From assembly GCF_963678635.1 (NCBI RefSeq), contig NC_087066.1, positions 4,032,485 through 4,096,484 on the forward strand: 64,000 bases of DNA, given 5' to 3'. Origin of the DNA: Symsagittifera roscoffensis. Taxonomy: Eukaryota; Xenacoelomorpha; Acoela; Convolutidae. The position numbers and the translations under genes were made by a program. Under the pieces are notes generated by a model that saw only the letters and a program-made list of their open reading frames with translations, searched no databases and was not told the origin of the DNA. Shown here in pieces: positions 45,939-55,233 of this stretch (position 1 is its first letter; each line of letters opens with the position of its first letter).

Positions 45939-47498
45939 CTGCAAACAATCAGAACGAGTAAAACTAAAATAGAATACTAGTTGTAAAGATGTTTCTTCCG
46001 TTTTTGAGTAGCCGTTTCAGCTTTATTCTCGCCAAAAAAAGCAAAATCAAAATAACTCGGTTTCAAAACTGAGAATTTCCTAATGTGGGTTCTCAATACA
46101 GGACAAATGCCATTTAAGTCAGAATCTAGATTGAGAGTTTTGATATATCATTAACGAATCCGCTGAGGAATCTCACGTCTCGGGATACCCAATTAATAAT
46201 ATGCCAATCTTGAAACAATTTCACTAGCAGTGAAAGCGAATGACAACGCATGAACACAAAGAACGAAAACTTCTTTTCAAAAAATAATTCACAACTCGAT
46301 CTTATCGTTTGGTCACAACAATTAAAAGTCCAAGGGACAACCATGGCACATCACATATACAAGTATTGAAAATATTGTTTTGAAGTTCACAATTGTCCGT
46401 TCGGTATTTGCCCTGATGAGTCCTATGGGCAAATCAGGGCAGTGCCCCTGGGCATCTGAGTCATCGAACAGAAGTGGACGTCTGTTTCTTCTGCCACTCT
46501 CTACCGCTATATCTTCACTTTTTTCTTCATCTGAGGCGTCAGAATCTTCTTCTTCATTACAGATGGCATCAAAGTTGGGTTTAAAACGTGATATTGCTCA
46601 TGAAAAGTTCAACGAAGTTTTTTGTGTTAAAAAATGGTTCTAGATACACATAATTATGGTTCAGACTTTAAGTAAGCCACACTATTATCCCCTAAAAAGT
46701 ATCTGGAAAAGATGCCTTCTGTCTTTTTATTTCCGAGACGAGTCTCCATATCTTTCTTGGAGACAGTCTTCATCTTCGAAGCGCCATTTGAAAACATCTT
46801 TCCACTAGGTGACAGAAGGGAAGCGTCTTTAGCTTCATCGGGAAACTCATCTTCCGCTTTCGCCAAAGAAATAAAACCAACACAATGCAACAACACAAGT
46901 ACTGCAATGGCGGATCTAAAAGTTACTTGTTTTTAATAGTTTTCACTCTTGTCCTTAACTGCAGTGTTCTTTAAAACTAGTGGAGATCGAAAGCCCAGTG
47001 CTAAGCTGAGTCATTCCATTCGTGGATTGCTCACCCATATCTTAAACTAATAGATCACCCATATTTCAGACTCAGAGGCGAAGCTGCACATCGCGAACAC
47101 AAGCGACAAAAGGGCAAAAAACAGCTCTAAATTGGTCAAAAAGTGAAAAAGGAAGGTAGGACTAATAAAAACTCTGCTGTGCCGAAATTGAACTCACCAT
47201 CTAAAGTCCTAACTTGTCCTTTAAGCCAGCATGTTCTTTAAATGAAGCCTTTAATCTTAAATTCGGCAAAGTATTTTTTGACAAAAGTCTCCGAAAAGGG
47301 GTCTAAATTTCAAAAAATAGACAATGTTTAAGGCGATTACTTTTTTTCATCAAAAAAGCGACACCAGCTGTGCAGCAAATATTCACAAAATCTGCTATTT
47401 CGATTACAATCTTCACCTAATTTGCGAGAAGTGCAAAAATTTTCATAGGCGTCTTAAAAATTAATGATACAAAAACCCACATTGAGTTAAGACTGGGG
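45939..47498 (-). other. remnant of the WDR19 5' intron between the last visible exon and the LTR element
   Basis: Contains a possible secreted-protein gene (46322-46915), an AGAGGCGAAGCTGCACATCG repeat around 47071, and AT-rich DNA. No WDR19 exon was recognised. Confidence 0.55.
46322..46915 (-). CDS. possible small secreted-protein gene, two candidate exons
   Basis: The frame 46915-46654 follows an acceptor-like TTTTAG. It reads SAIAVLVLLHCVGFISLAKA, a signal-peptide-like core, then an acidic and lysine-rich chain to a stop. A second open frame (46596-46322) follows an AG and reads an acidic stretch (EEEDSDASDEEKSEDIAVES) followed by GRRNRRP. Joining from a weak donor after GDNA near 46680 would be in phase. 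No initiator Met is present, so an upstream exon is needed. Dibasic sites after an acidic spacer fit a peptide precursor, but no family is recognised. The call is weak. Confidence 0.28.
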
Positions 47499-47977
47499 TG
47501 TATAACTCATAGAGTAATTTCGGATAGGGTACACCGTCTGCTCGTCACGCTATCTTATTTTCGGCCGGATAGATTCGTGCAACTTCTTAGTCTAATACCG
47601 ATCCTAATCTTACTCTTATACTATCTAGTCTCAGGTTGTTTAACTAGTCTCTGCTAGGCTCAATAGATCTAGGGTATACTGGTTTATTGCGGCTGCTGAA
47701 GTGCTCGGGAGAGTCCAACTAATTTCTAAGTTAAATTCAAATCTCTCTGGTGCTGAAATTACAAGTAACTTCAGCACTTACAAATAAGTGGGTTGTTAGT
47801 TAGATGGATCATGATTGGTTAATATTAAATACTTTACATTGGTAAAACATTTAATTTATCCAATCATAAAATATAGTTTAGATCAGGTTCCACCCATCCG
47901 GGTTTTACAGAGTTTTTTAGAACAGTTCTCCTGTAATTCAAGGATGGATGATGGACGTTGGTATTTGGCGAACATCA
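47499..47977 (-). repeat. inferred 3' LTR (479 bp)
   Basis: On the minus strand it starts TGATGTTCGCC and ends GAGTTATACA. It is preceded by a polypurine tract and followed by non-element DNA (CCCCAGTC). It contains a TATATTTTATG box around 47870 and an AATAAA at 47683-47688, in proper order for U3-R-U5. The partner 5' LTR is outside the window, so identity of the two LTRs cannot be tested here. Confidence 0.6.
47683..47688 (-). terminator. AATAAA poly(A) signal in the LTR
   Basis: A perfect AATAAA on the minus strand about 290 nt into the inferred LTR, followed by GT/TA-containing sequence. It could also truncate WDR19 transcripts, since the orientation is the same. Confidence 0.5.
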
Positions 47978-48001
47978 TTTTTCTTTTGTTTCCTTTTTGT
48001 T
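47978..48001 (-). promoter_or_regulatory. polypurine tract (plus-strand primer)
   Basis: The minus strand reads AACAAAAAGGAAACAAAAGA followed by AAAA, 22 purines in 24, directly abutting the LTR start TGATG. This is the expected position for priming plus-strand DNA synthesis. Confidence 0.6.
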
Positions 48002-48524
48002 AAGGAAGTTCCAGGGATCTGGAATTGAGGACACAAGACGTTGTGTTCTTCTTGTGACAACGACTGAGTCTCTGCAACAGCATCAATTCTGGTTTCAGAA
48101 TGGTTGGCTATGTCAGGTTTTTCTGTTCTTCGGAGAGAACTTCTTTTGTGTTTGATCTAGCTCGGGAATGGCGTGGAGATTGTGCGTGGAGGGGATGCCT
48201 GGTTACTCGGATCTGTACGTATACTTGAACATCGAGGTGGTCATTGGTCTAGTTCAATGAAGTCCTTTTCTGCGAAGTCAAGTCGTACTCTAAATCCTTT
48301 GAGTTGTGATTGTGAGCGGCATATCGATTGTAGTTGGTCATTCTCTCTCGAGTGTAGTGAGGTCGTCTTGTCTTTTGATGTTCGTCCTTGGTGTTGTATT
48401 CTGATCTATATATTGCATCATGTAATTTTACATTTTATAAATCTTTTATTAATTTAGTATTTTTTAATAATGATTTTTGTTAGTTGTTTTCACAAAAGCT
48501 TTTTGTTTTAGTTCGGTTATTTTG

Positions 48525-48552
48525 AAGAGTTACTCACCCTTGAGTAGCTCTT
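48525..48552 (-). other. strong hairpin in the 3' UTR
   Basis: AAGAGTTACTCA and TGAGTAGCTCTT pair over 12 bp with one G-T type mismatch around a CCCT loop. An AATAA-type word follows immediately on either strand. Confidence 0.55.
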
Positions 48553-49506
48553 ATTAAAAATAAAGGTGTGGTCACAAAGCGTGGATGTAGCACGGTGGGT
48601 TAGGCCGGCTATAGAGCATGCTCAGGACGTCCTTTCCTGGTGGGTTAGGCCAGGTGTGGGAGTATGATTTCATGCGGTTTTTATGAGGGGTCCTGTTATG
48701 TGACAACATTTTATGTTGGGTTTGTTGTGGTTTTACTTATGTTTTGTTGGTTATGTACTTTTACTAAAAAGCAAATTGTTTGTGGTATGGGTTTGTCTTT
48801 CGACTTTTTTGTGTTTTATTATTTCTTTCTAAGACTTTGTAATAGTCTTCAAAAGAATAAATTATCCAGTTTTAAACTGGTTTAATCCGGTTTGGGTACC
48901 GTTGGTTTCCTTTTCTTAGTCATGCTGTTATTTTATGATTTGTGGTATTTAGTAAGCTGCGTTGGTTAGTTTTGTTTAGTATATGATTCCTTTCCAACCG
49001 GGTTAAAGGAAAGTTTGAAACTTGTTATTATATGTTAGAGTTGTTGAGTGTGAAAACTTGAAACTGAAATTCATTATTTTAAACAATTCTTCGTGGGCGA
49101 GCTGTGCGAGTGTGGATAGAATTTCTGTGCGAATGAATGAAAATATCGAAAGGTTAGTACTGCAATTGCATTTTATTAATTTACTGCATAGAATTTGGAA
49201 ATTTACTGCTAGTAATGGGGGAATTTTAAGATACAAATTTTCATCATATGTAGATTTACTGCTTTGGGGGAAAATTTTATAAATTAATTTACTGCATTGG
49301 TATTATATTTATTTAATTGTTGGTGCAAAAGTTAAAAGGGTTTTAAACAGTTTTGAAGAAGTTTGCTATTTTTTATTTTTCTTTTTGTAAATTTTTCAGA
49401 TGATCGAAGATGAAGGCTAAAAATCTAAAGAAAACATGAATAAGGAATGGTGAGTTTTTTAATATTTTAATTAGTTAGTAATATTCATTTAATTCATACT
49501 TACCTG

Positions 49507-51300
49507 TTAGTCGTCGGGGAAAAAACCGTGGGGGAAGATATCGTGAATTAGTTCTGAAGTTGTTAGTAGTTTAGCTAAGATGCGGATGATATTTTTAGTT
49601 TGAAGCAGTGGCCAAAGCAATTGAAGTGCCTTAATAGTGGTTAGTTCTTCAGTGCCTACTGCAAACTCATAAGGTGTGTTTTGGATTAAGTTATATAATT
49701 TGTGGTTAAATTTAGTATTGTGGATGAATTCTAAAATTGGGATTTCTATAGGCTGTACAAACTCGTGCGGGATAAGGAAGGGTCGGGATTCTTCTGCGTT
49801 GAAGGTCTTGGTGATGGGGCAGAAAATATACATTTGGGTTATGGGGTCATAGTTACGGAGAATACCATGGAGGTTAGTATCTTTAATACAATATGTGAAA
49901 TTTAGGAAATACGGTGAAGTGTATTTTGAATTGATGAATTGAAAGCGATGGTGTGGTTGTCTAGAGGGTGTGTGGAGGTCAAAGTGATTTTGGATGAAAC
50001 GATAGTAACTGTATGTATGTGTTTGTTTAGTTCGCAACATAATATCGTGTGAGCAGTGTAAATCTCTTTCGTGTGGTGCAAGGAAATGAAAGGTTAGTGA
50101 AAAGATTTGGAAGCGTTCTTTAAAACTTTCGTACGCTTGTGTGCTTGTTAGTGCTTCTGAAATAATGTGATCAAACTTTCGGTCGAAGATGTTTAGTGTA
50201 AATACATATGGTGTCTTGATGAAAAATTTCTCGGTGATTTGTGGGTTAGCGAAGCGATCGTCGTCTAAGAATTGATCTTGGTTAGCTCTGATGATGTTGT
50301 GATCGTAGTATTCTAGTGTATATTCATTAGCTCTAGGTGCAGTGTGTATTTTTAGTGATTTTTTATGTCCTACATAAGTAAACTGTCTAGCGGTGAGTGG
50401 TGTAGTTAGTCGATATAGCATGTCTTTGTTTCGGTCTATATCGATGGAAGTGTTGGTTAAAGGTAAGCAAAGAGGGTTAGTGAAATGATAGTATGAGGTC
50501 CAAGAGAGAGTGGGCATTAAAACGTATTCGTCTACAAAGTTGCGTGTTTCGTTAGCGTCATGAGGGGTGTTTAAGGTGTATTGTGGAAATGAGGGTAAAG
50601 TGATAGCTAAAAATTCTCTAGTGTTAGTATGCTGGGGGTGGTTGATGTATTCACGGGCTGTTCCTGGTTTTGCTGGGAAAGGATGGTTGGGGAATTTTCT
50701 TTTAAAAGTGCGGTAAGCTCTATTAGTGTTGAGTGAGGATTCAGTTGATGTGGATGATGGTGCTAATGATTCAGTATAATTTGAAGAGGGTGTAGGGGGA
50801 TTGGATGAATTTGTAGTGAAGGAGATTTGGTTTATGGTCGGGGTGTTAAGGTGGTAGGGTTGTTGTTGGAGGGTAATAAAATTGTCTAGCTCTGGGGAGA
50901 TTCGGGGGGTGTCTGGAGATGATTGGTCAGAATGGTATGAGGAGTAGGTTGGGGTAACTTGGGAAGCATAAGAGGGTGTAGGAGTGATGGGGTCAGGGTT
51001 ATTTGACAATATGGGTTGAAAAGGAGGTTGAGAAAAATGAGAAGGGTTATGGAAATTATTGGATGGAGATGGTTCTGAGTCGGCAAATTCGTCGGGGGTT
51101 TCAATATTCGGGTTATTTAGCTGTGAGATGGAGTATAAAACTGAAATTTGTGAGTTAGTGTCGGAATTCATGCCTGATGTTACATTGCTAGATGGAAAAT
51201 CGGGTGGCGGAAAAGCAAAAAGTGGTATTATTGGGATTGAAGAGGTAAGGTTGGTTGGATGGGAATTTGATCGATGGAGTGATCCAAGTTGGCGGCTCAT
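49507..51300 (-). CDS. retroelement ORF downstream of env, 597 aa, function unknown
   Basis: The start ATG overlaps the env stop as ATGA (51297-51300), so it is likely translated by termination-reinitiation or from a spliced message. The first roughly 230 residues are a Pro/Ser/Thr/Asn-rich, probably disordered region. The remainder is a globular region rich in Tyr, Phe, His and Thr, for example TLSWTSYYHFTNPLCLPL and HSYYRF-like words, with few Cys. No signal peptide or membrane segment is seen, and no motif of protease, kinase or known retroviral accessory protein was recognised. A second P/S/T-rich frame lies upstream of env, so the two may be related in style. It could be an accessory or structural protein. 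Confidence 0.75.
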   Translation of the reverse strand: MSRQLGSLHRSNSHPTNLTSSIPIIPLFAFPPPDFPSSNVTSGMNSDTNSQISVLYSISQLNNPNIETPDEFADSEPSPSNNFHNPSHFSQPPFQPILSNNPDPITPTPSYASQVTPTYSSYHSDQSSPDTPRISPELDNFITLQQQPYHLNTPTINQISFTTNSSNPPTPSSNYTESLAPSSTSTESSLNTNRAYRTFKRKFPNHPFPAKPGTAREYINHPQHTNTREFLAITLPSFPQYTLNTPHDANETRNFVDEYVLMPTLSWTSYYHFTNPLCLPLTNTSIDIDRNKDMLYRLTTPLTARQFTYVGHKKSLKIHTAPRANEYTLEYYDHNIIRANQDQFLDDDRFANPQITEKFFIKTPYVFTLNIFDRKFDHIISEALTSTQAYESFKERFQIFSLTFHFLAPHERDLHCSHDIMLRTKQTHTYSYYRFIQNHFDLHTPSRQPHHRFQFINSKYTSPYFLNFTYCIKDTNLHGILRNYDPITQMYIFCPITKTFNAEESRPFLIPHEFVQPIEIPILEFIHNTKFNHKLYNLIQNTPYEFAVGTEELTTIKALQLLWPLLQTKNIIRILAKLLTTSELIHDIFPHGFFPDD

Positions 51301-53915
51301 CGTGGGCTAAAAAAATTATTATTTTGAGATTGAAAAGCGGTGGTATGGGGTTGTTCAATAATTTGTTCATAAGTATTATCATCTTGTGATTGATGTGTCA
51401 TTATATGTTGGATGGGACTTTGTGATGTGGTGAGTCTAAAATTTGGATTATGTGTGATTGCTAAATTTCGAAAATTTCGTGGGACTAGGGATAGTGGATG
51501 GTTATTTGGTAGGGGTGGTAATTGTGGTGCCGTTGGCTGTGTGTCGACATTGTTATGTTCTTCGTCGTATGTATTTTGTCGTGTTGTTATTTTTGTGTTA
51601 TATTCTTTTATTTGTGCGTCTAAAAGAATTTTGTTTATAGATGTGGAAAAAATTCCAAAAAATCCTGCAAAGAGTATGCGTGCTACGCTTGCTTGTCTGT
51701 TTACTTGTGTGTGTATAGCACATGTATTGTAGATTCCTTTTAAGAGTGAGAAAAGAAATCCAATAAAGTTAAACATTGCGTATAGAATAGTCAATTTTTC
51801 TAAGATGTAGTAGGGCCATCCTAGAAAATCTAGGATCTCATTTTTGAGTGTAACAAAGCTAAAAATGTTAATTGGTGATATATCTTGGGGACGGTATTTT
51901 TCGCCATTTAGATATATATAATCTTTAATGTCTTTAAAATATCCGCTATAGTCTTGCGTGTAGATATCGGCAAATCCTGCAGTTTCTGCAAGTTTGCGTA
52001 AATTTTGGTCTATTGATTGTCTTTGTATAGTGTCCATTTGTGTTAATAATTCTTGGAATTGTTGTGTTCTAATGTGATGTTGAATATCTGATTTTGAATA
52101 GATTCCTATTGATTGTAAGTCTATATTTGGGTTTCGAGCGATAGCGCGAATGCTTTCTGGTGAAAATTTTTTGAGTGATTGCATTAATGTGGGATATGGA
52201 GTGAGAAGATAATATTTATTTTCATCAGGGTTTAGTTGTACTACATTGTGGCTATTTTCTGATCCACATGGGACTGCGGTATCCCAGAAATATGTTCTTC
52301 GTGAAAGTGTATCCACGAAATGTACTTTATTCTTATAAAAGATAGGGATTCTTTTATAACATCGTTTATCTTCAAAAACGTATAGTGGTGATACTTTTTT
52401 AGTACAAGTATAAAACCATAAGATGTTTCCTTCGTAGTCTAAAAAATTTGATCTATTTCCTGATAATAAGTATCCTGCGTAGGGTATTTTTAATACTGCT
52501 AGTGCAAGTGATTGTAGTATTTGTGTTCGTTCTAATTCGCATAGTTGATGTAGTGTTTCTAATTCGGAGAGTGACATTTCTTGAAAAATGCGGCTAATTG
52601 TATAGTCTAGTTTCATATCCAAATGAATATCATAGTGGATATTACCAAAATATGTAGTATTCATTAGTGATAATTCTTGTAAGCGTGTGCTTCTGGTGTC
52701 ATAAGGTTTTAGATGTCCACCAGGTTGTCCGTTGCTTTTTTCAAAATTAACTGGTATATAGGATGTTCCTTCGTTTGGGGGATGACCTGTGGCGTATGGG
52801 TCGATTTTTACTTTACCAGTGGTCATGTCGAATCCTTTTTCATATTCAACTAATATTTCAGAGTATTGTGTTCTGTGAAGTGGATTCCTGTATTTACATG
52901 CAAGTTCTGTTTCTTGATATATTTGAAAACGTGTCAATTTATTTTCTATATTATCTATGTTTCTAAAATCGGAACTTAGTTTGCGTGATGGATGGACTTG
53001 TTCATATGGAATTGATTGTATGAAATATTTTTCGTGAAATTTTATCATACGAGCGTGTATTTTTGCTACTTGAAATGTTGTACATGTGTCTTCGGGGAAC
53101 CAAACAATTGTTGCTTGTGTTCTTGTTGTAGGGTCGCAATATCCTTGATCATTTTTACAAGGTAGTCGGATTCCTTGATAGATCATTGTATTATCAGATA
53201 AATCTCGTGTGAGTTGTATTTTTTCGAGTTGTATTTTCCAATCGAAAAACATTATTTCTTGGTATCCTTTATTTTTCGTGTCTGCTTTGCAGTTTGATGG
53301 GTTATTTATACCAATGTGTGGTATCCAATGTTTGTCATGTAGGTCATAGGTTAATCGTCCGTGTGCGCCGTTATACGGGTAATTTTCGTCTAGTTTTATA
53401 TGTCCTTGGTGTCTTTCAAGTTGTGATTGATGTACAGAGTCTGAAAAAACTTGAAAATTAACTAATTTTCTTTGGGAGTTTTTGTTTTGTGTGATGTTTA
53501 GTCTAAGTAGTTCATTTTTACAATCGTCGGGATTGAGATGTAAAAGACGTTCTATATTACTTTGGTAGAATGATTCATGGTCAAGTCGGTTTTTGTTTCC
53601 GTTCGAGACTTGTGAACAATGTACTTTCTTTTCGGAAAATGTTGCTGTGAATTTATAACCTGTAACTGTTGTAGCTCGGGCTTTTGAATAGAGTGTTGCT
53701 ATTATATCTGTGGTTTCTATAGCTTGTGGTTCTGTTTCACATTGTGATACCTGATTGATTGCATATTTATGTAGTGTTTTTTGTTCATTTTCTTCGCAAT
53801 CGTAATGTGTTACTAATAAATCTTGTGGTCCTGTACGAGGGGAAGGGTTTATGTTTTGATTTGAGGTTATTAGAAAAAGGGTTTGGAGAAAAATTAATAA
53901 TTTTAGAATATACAT
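51297..53915 (-). CDS. env: envelope-like glycoprotein, 872 aa
   Basis: N-terminal hydrophobic signal peptide (MYILKLLIFLQTLFLITS). The ectodomain has more than ten cysteines. A block near residues 470-540 (AGYLLSGNRSNFLDYEGN, then FYTC...CYKRIPIFY...VPC) resembles the spacing seen in chuvirus-like, class III-type glycoproteins carried by some animal LTR elements. Membrane segments lie at about residues 695-760 (LTILYAMFNFIGFLFSLL and ILFAGFFGIFSTS). The cytoplasmic tail includes PTAP at 794-797, followed by PPLP. It would mediate membrane fusion and entry if particles form. The ATG overlaps the preceding frame by 13 nt, and an acceptor-like CATACTCAG ends 14 nt upstream. No stops or frameshifts interrupt it. 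Family assignment is from pattern memory only. Confidence 0.78.
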   Translation of the reverse strand: MYILKLLIFLQTLFLITSNQNINPSPRTGPQDLLVTHYDCEENEQKTLHKYAINQVSQCETEPQAIETTDIIATLYSKARATTVTGYKFTATFSEKKVHCSQVSNGNKNRLDHESFYQSNIERLLHLNPDDCKNELLRLNITQNKNSQRKLVNFQVFSDSVHQSQLERHQGHIKLDENYPYNGAHGRLTYDLHDKHWIPHIGINNPSNCKADTKNKGYQEIMFFDWKIQLEKIQLTRDLSDNTMIYQGIRLPCKNDQGYCDPTTRTQATIVWFPEDTCTTFQVAKIHARMIKFHEKYFIQSIPYEQVHPSRKLSSDFRNIDNIENKLTRFQIYQETELACKYRNPLHRTQYSEILVEYEKGFDMTTGKVKIDPYATGHPPNEGTSYIPVNFEKSNGQPGGHLKPYDTRSTRLQELSLMNTTYFGNIHYDIHLDMKLDYTISRIFQEMSLSELETLHQLCELERTQILQSLALAVLKIPYAGYLLSGNRSNFLDYEGNILWFYTCTKKVSPLYVFEDKRCYKRIPIFYKNKVHFVDTLSRRTYFWDTAVPCGSENSHNVVQLNPDENKYYLLTPYPTLMQSLKKFSPESIRAIARNPNIDLQSIGIYSKSDIQHHIRTQQFQELLTQMDTIQRQSIDQNLRKLAETAGFADIYTQDYSGYFKDIKDYIYLNGEKYRPQDISPINIFSFVTLKNEILDFLGWPYYILEKLTILYAMFNFIGFLFSLLKGIYNTCAIHTQVNRQASVARILFAGFFGIFSTSINKILLDAQIKEYNTKITTRQNTYDEEHNNVDTQPTAPQLPPLPNNHPLSLVPRNFRNLAITHNPNFRLTTSQSPIQHIMTHQSQDDNTYEQIIEQPHTTAFQSQNNNFFSPR
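51525..51536 (-). other. PTAP late-domain motif in the envelope tail
   Basis: Codons CCA ACG GCA CCA encode P-T-A-P at env residues 794-797, within TQPTAPQLPPLP. PTAP is the known TSG101 (ESCRT-I) docking motif used by budding viruses, usually in Gag or matrix proteins. Its position after the membrane segments puts it on the cytoplasmic side. Confidence 0.6.
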
Positions 53916-55039
53916 GTGTATGATAATCCTGAGTATGGATTATAAAATGTAATGTAACCAATTGTGTTTTTGGTGTATCTGTCGTATTTGTATATTACTT
54001 CAGTAGTTATAAACGGTGGTGGTAGTGATTGAGCTGTTATGTTAGGTGGATTTAATGGGTAGGGATGTTGGGTAATATTATTTAACTTAACTGTGATTTC
54101 AAACTTTAATTGTAAACTGTTTTGTTGGAGTATTTGAATATTGTGATCACGGATATCGTTGTGAATATCTTGGCGATATTGTAATCTATTAAGTGCCCAG
54201 TTATGAAGGCGGTTACTTTCTTGATGTTGTCCAAATAGTGGTGGAGGTGCTGTGAATGTATTCCAATCTAATCTTAAAGGAATATTTATTGATGATTGTT
54301 CTCGGTATCTGGCGTCGAGATTATTTGGAAAATTTAAGTTAAAGGGTAGTGGTGAAAATTGACTTGTTGATGGTGTTGATGGCAGTGATAATGTTTCTGG
54401 TAGTGATGAGGATGTTGTTGTATCCGTAGAAATATCTATGGTGTCATTGACTAAATTTGGTTCACCTTGTGTAAATGAATTTGTAGTCCAATATGGCAGT
54501 CGTGATGTTAGGTTTGGGGGGTTAAAGGGATTTTCACGTATCTGTTCAGATGTTGGTGTTGAACCTAAGTAATCTGATGGTAGACTTGAAGTGCTTCGTT
54601 GTGAAAAAAGTGTAGGAGTTTCTGGTGTGATACCAGTGGTGTTTTCTGGAGTGGTTTGTGTTGGGGATTGAGGTATATCAAAATGAACTCGGGGAGTTTG
54701 AAAATTTCTATTTCGTCGAGGATGTATAATTTGTCTATTTATTTCTGTTGTGTTTTGGTTTTGACTAAGGTTTCTTATTCTACTTAGTTCTTGTGGTAGT
54801 GTTGGGTAAAGATTATATGTTGGTTCACTTAGAGGTGCTTGTCGTTGAACTGGTTCTAGTGGTTCAGATAAACGAGCGTGCCGTTCTTCAAAAGTGTATG
54901 GATTGTCTTGAAAAGAAATTCGTGTAGATGTTTGATTATTTTGAGTAGTTGGAGGTGGTGTTGGATTATCTTGGGATGATGTCGGTGAAGACTGATTCTG
55001 TGACTGTTGGGTAGCAATTTTTGATGGATTTTTGAATTG
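53903..55039 (-). CDS. 378-codon open frame without any Met codon, P/S/T/N/Q-rich
   Basis: From just after a TAA (55042-55040) to TAA at 53903 the frame is open with no ATG at all. I checked it codon by codon. The N-terminal two thirds are rich in Pro, Thr, Ser, Gln and Asn (SPTSSQDNPTPPPTTQNNQT-like). The last third is more structured, with WNTFTAPPPLFGQHQ and a likely helix (NWALNRLQYRQDIHNDIRDH). It begins 6 nt after the stop of the 62-aa ORF and overlaps the env ATG by 13 nt. With no AUG it must be expressed by a non-AUG start or by splicing to an upstream exon; simple frameshifting from the 62-aa ORF is blocked by the TAA. No family recognised. Confidence 0.6.
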   Translation of the reverse strand, partial: QFKNPSKIATQQSQNQSSPTSSQDNPTPPPTTQNNQTSTRISFQDNPYTFEERHARLSEPLEPVQRQAPLSEPTYNLYPTLPQELSRIRNLSQNQNTTEINRQIIHPRRNRNFQTPRVHFDIPQSPTQTTPENTTGITPETPTLFSQRSTSSLPSDYLGSTPTSEQIRENPFNPPNLTSRLPYWTTNSFTQGEPNLVNDTIDISTDTTTSSSLPETLSLPSTPSTSQFSPLPFNLNFPNNLDARYREQSSINIPLRLDWNTFTAPPPLFGQHQESNRLHNWALNRLQYRQDIHNDIRDHNIQILQQNSLQLKFEITVKLNNITQHPYPLNPPNITAQSLPPPFITTEVIYKYDRYTKNTIGYITFYNPYSGLSYTCIF

Positions 55040-55044
55040 TTACT

Positions 55045-55233
55045 TTAGTGAGAAGGTTTATGTTTATTATAATATTCTTCTAAAAAAAGAATTAGAAAAA
55101 TTGTTGCTAGGGCAAATGTGATGATTGCTTTCTTTATACATTTACATATTGTCAAAATGAGGGATGATAGAAATGTTATGAAAATTACAAACAATAAAAA
55201 AATATCAGTTCTACTGAAAATTGTTCGTATCAT
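55045..55233 (-). CDS. 62-aa hydrophobic membrane protein
   Basis: MIRTIFSRTDIFLLFVIFIT starts at an ATG that overlaps the stop of the previous ORF (ATGA, 55230-55233). Two predicted membrane helices flank CKCIKK, and the tail is charged. The size and layout resemble viroporin-type small membrane proteins, but no homology is claimed. Confidence 0.55.
   Translation of the reverse strand: MIRTIFSRTDIFLLFVIFITFLSSLILTICKCIKKAIITFALATIFLILFLEEYYNKHKPSH

Larger units (their letters stand above)
47978..49506 (-). other. long 3' untranslated region of the retroelement
   Basis: No substantial ORF on the coding strand; only frames of 13-30 codons. It contains a 12-bp-stem hairpin (48525-48552), two copies of GGTGGGTTAGGCC (48594-48606, 48639-48651, plus-strand reading), and a CCAGTTTTAAACTGG palindrome near 48861. 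A structured RNA (export, packaging or stability element) is possible. Confidence 0.55.

Noticed and set aside
48173-48480. Coupled micro-ORFs (25 and 30 codons, again joined by ATGA) in the 3' UTR
   Set aside because: Too short to distinguish from chance in A/C-rich sequence; kept only as a curiosity.
51412-51732. 106-aa plus-strand ORF
   Set aside because: Antisense shadow of the env tail; no start context or domain.
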